Below are positions 12,344-18,575 of a stretch of DNA of 64,000 bases, in pieces; position 1 is the stretch's first letter; each line of letters begins with the position of its first letter. Source of the stretch: Sandaracinaceae bacterium (lineage in GTDB: Bacteria > Myxococcota_A > Polyangia > Polyangiales > Sandaracinaceae). The position numbers and the translations under genes were made by a program. The DNA lies in assembly GCA_020633195.1 (NCBI GenBank), contig JACKEC010000017.1:248001-312000 (forward strand). Direction: 5' to 3'. Under the pieces are notes generated by a model that was given only the letters and a program-made list of their open reading frames with translations, ran no database searches and was not told the DNA's origin.

Positions 12344-14045
12344 CGCCGCCTGCCTCGTGCTCTTCGCGGTCCTCCTCGCGCCGAGCGCCCTCGCGGCGCA
12401 GGACGACGTGCTGCCGCCGGGGCACCCGCCGATCGACGGTCAGGCGGCCCCGCCTTCGGGCGGGATGCCCCAGGGCCACCCGGCGTCGACGGGCGGCACC
12501 GCGACCACCGGCGTGCCGAACCCCGTGCAACGTGCGTTGCAGCCTCCGGCCTCGGCCGAGGCCCGCGAGTCCGCCGACGTGCCCGCCGGCACGATCCGCG
12601 TCCTCGTCGTCGACGAGGCGGGCGACCCGGTCCCGGACCAGGCCGTCGACGTGGGCATGCTCGCGAGCGGCGAGCGCGAGCGGCGCAACGGCCGCACCGG
12701 GCCTGACGGGATCGCGACCTTCGCGGACCTGCCCGTCGGCTCCGAGCAGCACTACCGCGTCAACGTCCCCCACGAGGGCGCGACGTACAGCACCATGCCC
12801 TTCGCGCTCTCCAACGAGGCTGGCCACTCGGTCCGCGTCGTGCGGATGCCGGTGACCACCGACGCGCAGCAAGTCTTCTTCCGCATGTTCCGCACGGTGG
12901 TGGAGCTGCGCGGCGACCGCATGCACGTCATCCACCAGGGCGAGCTGACCAACGCCGGCAGCGCCACCTACGTCTTCGGCAACGACGGCGTCCGCGCCGA
13001 GCTCCCCGACGAGGCGCTCGCCTTCCAGTTCCAGCGCGTGATCACCGACCAGCGCATCGAGGAGATCGAGGACGAGCACGCCTACGCGCTGCGCGGCTCG
13101 CTGCCGCCGGGCACCGTCCGCCTCGCGTGGGCGTACGACGTCCCGGTGGGCGGGGGCGACCTCGACATCCCCGTCGACATCCCCATGCCGTTCTTCGCGA
13201 TGCAGGTCATCGTCGAGGCCGTGCCCGAGCTCGGCGTGTCGGTGCGCGGGATGGACACCCCGCAGCGCCTCGACGTCAACGGCGCGGCCTGCGTGGACTC
13301 GCTGACCTCCGAGGGCTGCGCGTGGGTGGTGCAGACGCAGCGCGCTCCGAGCGACGGTCGCCTCGAGCGGATCGTGATCCGGCTCACCGGGATCCCCGGC
13401 CCCGGCCCCGTGCGGATGATCGCCGCGTTCCTGCTCCCCTTCTTCCTCATCGGCGGCTTCATCCTCTTCCTCACCGCGCGCGCCACCGGCAAGGGCGCGG
13501 CGGCGCGCGAGGCGCGACGGGTCGCGCTCCTCGACGAGGCCGAGCTCCTCGCCGAGGAGCTCGCCAGCGGAGAGGTCGGCCCCGAGTACGCCGCGCGGCG
13601 GCGCAACGAGCTCATCCGCGAGCTGGCGGGCCTCTACTACGCCGACGAGGTCGTGAGCGCGAAGGACGACGACGCGGAGGAGGCGCACGCGACGCGCCGA
13701 CCCGGCGTCGGTGGGTTCCTGCTGCCGTCCAAGGGCGCCCCCGAGGTGCTCCGCTACGTCGAGCTCGCGCTGACCGTCGCGGCGCTCCCCGCGCTGATCC
13801 TCGGGACCCTGTTCGTGGCGATCAAGCCGCGCGCGACGTTGTCCATGCAGGGCCACGGGGAGCTCGTGATCTCGCTCGTCCTCGGCCCGTGCAGCCTGGT
13901 GCTCGCGTACATGGGGGCCTCGATGGCCTGGCCCGCCGACTCCACGATCGTCTGGTCCGTGCTCGGCGGGACGGCCTTCGCGGCCGTGCTGCGCTCGATC
14001 CTGCGTCACGCGCCGCCGCCGGCGCCCGCGCGCGCCGCCTCGTGA
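12333..14045 (+). CDS. Exported membrane protein with carboxypeptidase-regulatory-like domain, Ccm-linked
   Basis: A 570-residue protein starting with a signal peptide (MKNSAACLVLFAVLLAPSALAAQ). A Pro/Gly/His-rich linker is followed by a beta-sandwich of the carboxypeptidase-regulatory type (about 88-165: TIRVLVVDEAGDPVPDQAV...GIATFADLPVG). A second extracytoplasmic beta region runs to about residue 350. A membrane helix (AAFLLPFFLIGGFILFLTA) precedes a cytoplasmic helical segment LLDEAELLAEELASGEVGPE, again like CcmI, and three more hydrophobic spans end the protein. The start at 12333 lies inside the preceding gene, so the two are probably translationally coupled. The exact role in cytochrome maturation is inferred from context only. 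Confidence 0.65.
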   Translation: MKNSAACLVLFAVLLAPSALAAQDDVLPPGHPPIDGQAAPPSGGMPQGHPASTGGTATTGVPNPVQRALQPPASAEARESADVPAGTIRVLVVDEAGDPVPDQAVDVGMLASGERERRNGRTGPDGIATFADLPVGSEQHYRVNVPHEGATYSTMPFALSNEAGHSVRVVRMPVTTDAQQVFFRMFRTVVELRGDRMHVIHQGELTNAGSATYVFGNDGVRAELPDEALAFQFQRVITDQRIEEIEDEHAYALRGSLPPGTVRLAWAYDVPVGGGDLDIPVDIPMPFFAMQVIVEAVPELGVSVRGMDTPQRLDVNGAACVDSLTSEGCAWVVQTQRAPSDGRLERIVIRLTGIPGPGPVRMIAAFLLPFFLIGGFILFLTARATGKGAAAREARRVALLDEAELLAEELASGEVGPEYAARRRNELIRELAGLYYADEVVSAKDDDAEEAHATRRPGVGGFLLPSKGAPEVLRYVELALTVAALPALILGTLFVAIKPRATLSMQGHGELVISLVLGPCSLVLAYMGASMAWPADSTIVWSVLGGTAFAAVLRSILRHAPPPAPARAAS

Positions 14046-14178
14046 GTTCCGTCAGTCGCTCGGCGCCGCTCCGTCCTGGGGCTCCGGCGCGCGATTGATC
14101 CGAGGGAGGCCCCTGGCCTACCTTCGGCGCCGTCGATCGAGACGAGGACTGCAACACGTAACGGATGGGGAGCTGACG

Positions 14179-14709
14179 ATGGCGAGTGAAGGACTGAACA
14201 AGGTCATGCTGATCGGGAACCTCGGGATGGATCCCGAGCTGAAGTACGGGCAGAGCGGGGCGGCGGTGCTCCGCATCCGCATGGCCACGACCGAGCGGTA
14301 CATGACGCGCGGTGGGGAGCGCCAGGAGCGCACCGAGTGGCACACCGTGATCTTCTTCCAGAAGCGGGCCGAGGGCCTCAGCAAGGTGCTGAGCAAGGGC
14401 GAGACCGTCTACGTGGAGGGCCGCCTCCAGACCCGTCAGTGGGACGACAAGGACGGGAACAAGCGGTACACGACCGAGATCATCGGCACCCAGCTCCTCT
14501 TCCTCGGCGCGCGCCGCGGCGGCGGCGGTGACTTCGACGACAGCGCCGGCGGAGGCAGCGGCTACGGCGGCGGCGGCGGCGGTGGTGGCGGTGGCTACGG
14601 CGGCGGTGGCGGCGGCAGCCGCGGCGGCGGCGGTGACGACTTCGGCGGCGGCGGTGGGAAGGACGACTTCCCGTCGGACGACTTCGGCGACGACGACATC
14701 CCGTTCTGA
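14179..14709 (+). CDS. ssb: Single-stranded DNA-binding protein SSB
   Basis: A 176-residue SSB that coats single-stranded DNA in replication, repair and recombination. The OB fold occupies about residues 1-108 (NKVMLIGNLGMDPELKY; WHTVIFFQKRAEGLSKVLSKGETVYVEGRLQTRQW). A long Gly-rich linker with few charges follows, and the acidic tip ends DDFGDDDIPF, the conserved docking site for partner proteins. The start at 14179 has GGGGAG upstream and fits the family N-terminus; an in-frame upstream ATG would add a non-homologous Arg-rich leader. Length is usual. tlyA follows after 27 bases. Confidence 0.96.
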   Translation: MASEGLNKVMLIGNLGMDPELKYGQSGAAVLRIRMATTERYMTRGGERQERTEWHTVIFFQKRAEGLSKVLSKGETVYVEGRLQTRQWDDKDGNKRYTTEIIGTQLLFLGARRGGGGDFDDSAGGGSGYGGGGGGGGGGYGGGGGGSRGGGGDDFGGGGGKDDFPSDDFGDDDIPF

Positions 14710-14736
14710 CGACCGCGGCGGGAAGCCCGAGAGCGG

Positions 14737-15459
14737 TTGGCCAAGAAAGAGCGCGTCGACGTCCTGCTCGTCGAGCGCGGCCTCGTGGAGAGCCGCGCTC
14801 GCGCGCAGGCCATCGTGCTCGCGGGCAAGGTGTTTTGCGGGGACCAGCGCGTCGAGAAGGCGGGGCACAAGGTGCACGTCGACGCGGAGCTCGAGGTGCG
14901 AGGGCGCGACCACCCCTTCGTCTCTCGCGGCGGGGTGAAGCTCGCGGGCGCGCTCGACGCCTTCGCGCTCGACCCGACCGGGCTCGTCGCCGCGGACTTC
15001 GGGGCCTCGACCGGGGGCTTCACCGACTGCCTGCTCTCGCGGGGGGCCACGCGCGTCTACGCGATCGACGTGGGCTACGGGCAGCTCGCGCACTCGCTGC
15101 GGGTCGACCCGCGGGTCGTCGTCATGGAGCGCACGAACGCGCGGCACCTCACCGAGCTGCCCGAGCCGATCGACCTGGTCGTGATCGACGCGTCGTTCAT
15201 CTCGATCACCAAGCTCCTGCCCGCCGCGCGGGCGGTGCTCCGCGAGGGCGGCGAGGTGGTGGGGATGGTGAAGCCGCAGTTCGAGGTGGGCCCGGGGCGC
15301 CTCGATCGGGGCGTCGTGAAGGACCCGGCCGCGCGCGTCGCGGCGATCGACGAGGTCGCGCGGGCCGCCGAGGCGCTCGGCTTCGAGGTCGTCGATCGGT
15401 GCGACTCCACCCTGCCGGGCCCCGAAGGCAACCTCGAGGCGTTCCTCCGCCTTCGCTGA
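14737..15459 (+). CDS. tlyA: TlyA-family rRNA methyltransferase (2'-O-methyltransferase / hemolysin-type)
   Basis: A 240-residue protein with an S4-type RNA-binding domain (about 1-62: RVDVLLVERGLVESRARAQAIVLAGKV) and an FtsJ/RrmJ-like Rossmann methyltransferase domain. The SAM site is ADFGASTGGFTDCLL; the VVIDASFIS block and the conserved lysine in MVKPQFEVG are present. TlyA proteins methylate ribose in 16S and/or 23S rRNA. The start is TTG at 14737, the only candidate that keeps the full S4 domain. The 3' end lies 6 bases from the stop of the convergent small membrane protein. Confidence 0.88.
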   Translation: MAKKERVDVLLVERGLVESRARAQAIVLAGKVFCGDQRVEKAGHKVHVDAELEVRGRDHPFVSRGGVKLAGALDAFALDPTGLVAADFGASTGGFTDCLLSRGATRVYAIDVGYGQLAHSLRVDPRVVVMERTNARHLTELPEPIDLVVIDASFISITKLLPAARAVLREGGEVVGMVKPQFEVGPGRLDRGVVKDPAARVAAIDEVARAAEALGFEVVDRCDSTLPGPEGNLEAFLRLR

Positions 15460-15465
15460 GCCCCT

Positions 15466-15741
15466 TCAGGCGGTCGCCGCGGACACCCAGAGCAGGAAGC
15501 CGCACCAGCCCGCGACGACGAGGCACGCGAAGACCCCGAGGGCCCTCGCGGCGCGCGAGCCGCCGCGGTGGTGGATCAGCGCGCCGACGAACGCGACCGC
15601 GGCGGCGATCCACGCGACCCCGAGCGCCTTCGGCAGCAACGTGCCCGGCGCGTCCGGTCGCGTCGCCGCGACCGCGAGGGTCGCCAGCAGCACGGGGGCG
15701 CCGGCGAGCGCCGCGAAGCCGAGGGCGCGGAGGTAGGGCAA
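15466..15741 (-). CDS. Small membrane protein, function unknown
   Basis: A 91-residue protein with about three hydrophobic spans (ALGFAALAGAPVLLATLAVAA, ALGVAWIAAAVAFVGALI, ALGVFACLVVAGWCGFLLW). TTG at 15741 was chosen as start because GGAG lies a few bases upstream and because the longer open frame would run through the tRNA-Gln gene. The gene sits between convergent tlyA and tRNA-Gln and may be cotranscribed with the tRNA. No family is recognised. Confidence 0.55.
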   Translation of the reverse strand: MPYLRALGFAALAGAPVLLATLAVAATRPDAPGTLLPKALGVAWIAAAVAFVGALIHHRGGSRAARALGVFACLVVAGWCGFLLWVSAATA

Positions 15742-15752
15742 GGGGGCTCCTA

Positions 15753-15823
15753 CTCCGGCGGCTGGATTCGAACCAGCATAGACGGATCCAAAGTCCGCAG
15801 TCCTACCATTGAACGACGCCGGA
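15753..15823 (-). tRNA. tRNA-Gln(UUG)
   Basis: A 71-nt canonical cloverleaf on the minus strand. The acceptor stem TCCGGCG/CGCCGGA is perfect, the D loop AATGGTA keeps A14, G18G19 and A21, the anticodon loop is CTTTGGA (anticodon TTG) and the T loop is TTCGAAT. Discriminator G; CCA is not encoded. It reads CAA/CAG codons. Confidence 0.95.
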
Positions 15824-15893
15824 ACGGAGCGGAGGATAGCGCGTCGAGCGGGCGCGCGCCCCGATTGGGAGCACGCGCCCGCCCTCGCTTCGT

Positions 15894-16409
15894 TCACGTC
15901 TCGGCGTCCCACCAGACCCAGCTCTTCCACGGGTCCGGTACGGCCCCGAGCCGCAGCTGAGCGAACGGGAACGTCAGGTCGTTCGGCCGGACGGGCTCGG
16001 ATCTCAGCTTCATCCCGGCCTCCGAGGGAGTGCGGTTGCGCTTCCTCGAATTGCAGTCACGGCAGGCCGTCACGATGTTGGTCCACGAGGTCGTCCCGCC
16101 GCGCGAGCGCGGCACCACGTGGTCCAGCGTCAGGGCGCGCGCCTCGAAGCGCTCACCGCAGTACTGGCAGCGGTGGTCGTCCCGCATCAGGACGTGCTCG
16201 CGCGAGAAGCGGATCTTCGCGCGGCCCCTGCGGATCGGGCGCGTCAGGCGCACGACGGCCGGCATGTCGAAGGCGCGGCTCACCGAGCGCACGACCTCGC
16301 CGTACGTCTCGACGACCTCCACCTTGCCGGTGAACGACATCGTGATCGCCTTCTGCCACCCGACGACGCGGTGGGGCAGGTAGGACTGGGTCAGGATCAG
16401 CGTCTGCAT
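15894..16409 (-). CDS. HNH endonuclease domain protein
   Basis: A 171-residue protein with an HNH nuclease core: CQYCGERF, then LTLDHVVPRSRGGTTSWTNIV, then ACRDCNSRK. Two CxxC pairs would bind structural zinc; the H of DHV, the N of TNIV and the RKR block form the beta-beta-alpha metal site. The N-terminal half (MQTLILTQSYLPHRVVGWQKAI) is conserved in a widespread stand-alone family whose cellular role is not settled. The start at 16409 has GGAGAAG upstream; a longer frame adds eight residues without a ribosome site. It lies downstream of the tRNA-like and terminator cluster on the same strand. Confidence 0.85.
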   Translation of the reverse strand: MQTLILTQSYLPHRVVGWQKAITMSFTGKVEVVETYGEVVRSVSRAFDMPAVVRLTRPIRRGRAKIRFSREHVLMRDDHRCQYCGERFEARALTLDHVVPRSRGGTTSWTNIVTACRDCNSRKRNRTPSEAGMKLRSEPVRPNDLTFPFAQLRLGAVPDPWKSWVWWDAET

Positions 16410-16540
16410 CGTCTTCTCCAGCTCTCCACGCATGCGGGTCGCGCCGACTCGAGCCGTCGCCCCCCGCAGAGGTCGACCGACGCCCTTACCGACGTCGGGG
16501 GTGCAACGGCTCCACCCGCGGTCGTCCGGTACGTCGGCGA

Positions 16541-16612
16541 AACCCTCGGCAGGACTCGAACCTGCATCCGCTCGGTGCGCGACCGAGTGCTCGTCCTTCG
16601 AGCTGCGAGGGT
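16541..16612 (-). tRNA. tRNA-Arg(GCG)-like cloverleaf, atypical
   Basis: A 72-nt sequence folds as a complete cloverleaf on the minus strand: acceptor ACCCTCG/CGAGGGT, D stem GCTC/GAGC, anticodon stem CTCGG/CCGAG and T stem GCAGG/CCTGC, all perfectly paired, with the canonical T loop TTCGAGT. The anticodon loop TCGCGCA gives GCG (Arg CGC). Oddities: base 33 is C instead of the near-universal T, base 37 is C, base 8 is C, and the D loop (GAAGGAC) has G18G19 but lacks A14 and A21. Bacteria normally read CGC with tRNA-Arg(ACG). It may be a divergent tRNA, a mobile-element type tRNA or a decaying copy. Confidence 0.5.
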
Positions 16613-16640
16613 GGTGTGCGCAGGCCGCGGTTTCTTAGCG

Positions 16641-16670
16641 ATCCCGTACCGGGGAGACCCCGACCGGGAT
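16641..16670 (-). other. Nested GC-rich hairpin between two tRNA-like sequences
   Basis: ATCCCG (16641-16646) pairs with CGGGAT (16665-16670), and inside it CGGGG (16650-16654) pairs with CCCCG (16658-16662) around a 3-base loop. No T tract follows. It could be a processing or spacer structure in a tRNA-like transcript. Confidence 0.4.
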
Positions 16671-16694
16671 GCCGGGCGACGCTGCGTGAATCGA

Positions 16695-16767
16695 TTGGAC
16701 CGACCGGTCTCGCACCGGCTCTCTCCTGGGTCACAGCCAGGCGTCTCGACTCTTCGACTTCGGTCCA
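16695..16767 (-). tRNA. tRNA-His(GUG)-like cloverleaf, degenerate
   Basis: A 73-nt minus-strand sequence has a perfect acceptor stem (TGGACCG/CGGTCCA), an anticodon arm CCTGG-CTGTGAC-CCAGG with T33, anticodon GTG (His) and A37, a 5-nt variable loop and a T stem GCCGG/CCGGT. A G precedes the acceptor stem, as in tRNA-His. The T loop is TGCGAGA, with G in place of invariant T55; base 8 is A; the D arm pairs poorly and has no clear G18G19. Length and stem geometry fit a tRNA, but the tertiary-contact bases are lost, so this may be a pseudo-tRNA or a tRNA-like RNA. Confidence 0.35.
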
Positions 16768-16787
16768 CGTAGGTTCGGTGCGCTCCA

Positions 16788-16825
16788 CGAGAAAAAAGAA
16801 AGGCCGCCTACGAACGCAGGCGGCC
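16788..16825 (-). terminator. Intrinsic terminator (minus strand)
   Basis: Read on the minus strand, GGCCGCCT and AGGCGGCC (16802-16809 and 16818-16825) form an 8-bp stem with an 8-base loop, followed by a T-rich run (TTTCTTTTTTC). It ends any minus-strand transcript coming from the 16.8-17.1 kb stretch before the tRNA-like sequences. The 147 bases between it and the next terminator (16826-16972) hold no feature I can support. Confidence 0.7.
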
Positions 16826-16972
16826 CTTCGAAGTCACGTTTGAGCGTGCTTCACCGTCTGCAGGACCTCGGCGTGTCCGGCTTTCCGAAAGGTTCGGAGG
16901 TTTGATTGATCATGGCGGTGCTGGGATCAGACGCGTGGGACCCGCGAACGTTCTGAGGCGCGCCGGGAGAAC

Positions 16973-17004
16973 GAAAAAGGCCGCCCTGGAACCCCGGGGC
17001 GGCC
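16973..17004 (-). terminator. Intrinsic terminator of the candidate small RNA (minus strand)
   Basis: On the minus strand GGCCGCCC and GGGCGGCC (arms at 16997-17004 and 16979-16986) form an 8-bp stem followed by TTTTTCG. The stem shares the GGCCGCC core with the terminator at 16.8 kb. It lies about 155 bases after a good promoter, defining a short transcription unit. Confidence 0.7.
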
Positions 17005-17130
17005 TCGACACATGCGAACATGCGCGAAAACGCTACCCGAACGAGCCATTCCCCGCGGCCAAGCCACAGCCGCGGAAGCTGCGGCCAGGACGCGTATCGA
17101 GTTCGTACAGATGGACCCACGTGGTCATCG
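16974..17130 (-). ncRNA. Candidate small structured RNA, about 157 nt
   Basis: The unit runs from the expected start point of the promoter at 17137-17165 to the T tract of the terminator at 16973-17004. It contains no convincing coding sequence. Predicted by eye on the minus strand: a GACC/GGUC hairpin near the 5' end, a 7-bp CCGCGGC/GCCGCGG hairpin (about 17053-17075), and a 7-bp hairpin (with two G-U pairs) closed by a UUCG tetraloop (GCGCAUG-UUCG-CAUGUGU, 17008-17025), then the terminator. It has no SRP, tmRNA or RNase P signature that I can see. 6S RNA cannot be excluded by inspection. The family is unknown. Confidence 0.45.
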
Positions 17131-17136
17131 TAGGTC

Positions 17137-17165
17137 TTCATAACGGCTGCTCGCGGCCGTGTCAA
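17137..17165 (-). promoter_or_regulatory. Sigma-70-type promoter in the gene-free stretch
   Basis: On the minus strand TTGACA (17160-17165) and TATGAA (17137-17142) are separated by exactly 17 bases. The -35 box is perfect and the -10 box matches 4 of 6. The upstream 38 bases, to the pabB stop, are unusually AT-rich for this genome and contain the inverted repeat AGATCGA-ATA-TCGATCT, which may act as the pabB 3' hairpin or an upstream promoter element. Confidence 0.5.
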
Positions 17166-17203
17166 ACAGAAAGATCGAATATCGATCTCGCGTCGATCAG
17201 ATC

Positions 17204-18532
17204 TCAATCGATCTTGTTCGACGACGATCCCTCGAGCGCGTCGAAGAACACCTTCGCCTTGAGCTCGGTCTCCGCGATCTCGCGGTCCGGATCGCTGGCC
17301 GACACGAGGCCGCCGCCGGCGAAGTACGTGATGCGCGAGTCGACGATCGCGGCGCGGATCGCGACCGCGAGGGACAGGCCGCCGCCTCGATCCACGTAGC
17401 CCAGCGCGCCCGTGTAGACCCCGCGCGCGGCCGCCTCCTCGCGCTCGATGTGCTCCATCGCGGCCAGCTTCGGCGTGCCCGTGACGCTGCCGGGCGGGAA
17501 CGTCGCCTCGAGCACGTCGCGCACCGTCGTCCGTGGGCGGGTCGCGCACTCGACCGTCGACACGAGGTGGCTGAGCCCGGCGTAGGGCTCCACCCGGAGC
17601 GGCGCCTCGACGCGCACGGAGCCCACCTCGGCGACGCGCGACAGGTCGTTGCGCATGAGGTCCACGATCATCGAGTGCTCGGCGCGCTCCTTGTCGTCGG
17701 CGGCGAGGCGGCGGGCCTCGCCCGCGTCGTCGCCGGCGCGCTCGATCGTGCCCTTGATCGGGCTCGTCCAGAGCCGCCGCGCGCCGCGGTCCCAGCGGAG
17801 GAACCGCTCCATCGTTCGACACACCACCGCCCCCGCGTCGAGCTCGACGAACGCCCCGAGCGGGACGGGGCTCGCCCGCCGCATCGCCGCCCAGAGCGCG
17901 AGCGGCTCGCCGCGGAGCTCCGCGCGCCAGGCCCGAGCCAGGTTCACCTGATAGAGCTCGCCGTGGCCGATCGCCTCGAGCGCGCGCTCGATCCGGCCTC
18001 GGTGGACCTCGGCGGCCTCGCTCTCGACGGGTCCGAACGAAGCGGGGGCGATCCGCCCGGGGTGGGCCAGGCGCTCCCGCAGCGCCTCGCACGCGCGCCG
18101 GTCCGGCCCGAGCGCCCACGCCGTTCCCGTGGTCAGGTCCACCGCGACGAGCCGCTCGTAGCGCCCCAGCCAGACCACCGGCCAGCGGGGATCGCGGGTG
18201 AGCCGGGGCGGGGTCCGCAGCCCGAACGCGCGGGGCTCCGACCACGCGGCGTCGTACGCCACGAAGCCCACCCAGCGGGGGATCGAGCTCGCCGAGAGCG
18301 GGACCGGATCGCCGTCGAGACCGTCGTCGCCGACCCCCGCGAGCCCCTCGAGCGCCTCGAGCACCGGCTCGCCAAAGCCCACCCGCAGGACCTCCTCGGG
18401 CTCGGCCCCGAAGAAGGTCCACCGACCCTCCGGGTGCTCGCGCAGGCCGTCGAGGCAGAAGCGCCCTCCGGCGGGCAGCGCCGCGAGCGTCGCCTCGAGC
18501 GTGGCGTCGAGCGGCAGGCGGAGCGCGTACAC
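17204..18532 (-). CDS. pabB: Aminodeoxychorismate synthase component I (PabB)
   Basis: A 442-residue chorismate-utilising enzyme that forms 4-amino-4-deoxychorismate for folate synthesis, with ammonia from a PabA-type glutaminase. The N-terminal anthranilate synthase-like domain is followed by the catalytic domain with GELYQVNLARAW, the lysine-containing PIKGTIER motif (PIKGT marks PabB, while TrpE has PLAGT), HSMIVDLMRNDLSRVAEVG, FPPGSVTGTPKL, GVYTGALGYVD and FAGGGLVSASDPDRE. Length is normal for PabB. No pabA or pabC is adjacent. The 43-base gap to the divergent lipoprotein gene at 18576 must hold both start regions. Confidence 0.93.
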   Translation of the reverse strand: MYALRLPLDATLEATLAALPAGGRFCLDGLREHPEGRWTFFGAEPEEVLRVGFGEPVLEALEGLAGVGDDGLDGDPVPLSASSIPRWVGFVAYDAAWSEPRAFGLRTPPRLTRDPRWPVVWLGRYERLVAVDLTTGTAWALGPDRRACEALRERLAHPGRIAPASFGPVESEAAEVHRGRIERALEAIGHGELYQVNLARAWRAELRGEPLALWAAMRRASPVPLGAFVELDAGAVVCRTMERFLRWDRGARRLWTSPIKGTIERAGDDAGEARRLAADDKERAEHSMIVDLMRNDLSRVAEVGSVRVEAPLRVEPYAGLSHLVSTVECATRPRTTVRDVLEATFPPGSVTGTPKLAAMEHIEREEAAARGVYTGALGYVDRGGGLSLAVAIRAAIVDSRITYFAGGGLVSASDPDREIAETELKAKVFFDALEGSSSNKID

Positions 18533-18575
18533 GCGGCTCCTTTACTCGGGCCGCTCGCCGCAGTAAAGCCCATCG

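Noticed and set aside
14520..14700. The GGC repeat tract in ssb as a DNA repeat element
   Set aside because: It encodes the Gly-rich SSB linker in frame, a normal protein feature.
15742..15930. An N-terminal extension of the small membrane protein at 15.5-15.7 kb
   Set aside because: The extension is read through the tRNA-Gln gene and has no coding character.
16641..16670. A third tRNA in the 16.5-16.8 kb stretch
   Set aside because: The bases form a nested hairpin with a 3-base loop; no anticodon loop or T arm can be drawn.
17018..17142. A short protein starting at the ATG near 17142 (MKTYDDHVGPSVRTRY...)
   Set aside because: The ATG lies within the -10 box of the promoter, so it would not be on the transcript, and there is no ribosome site.
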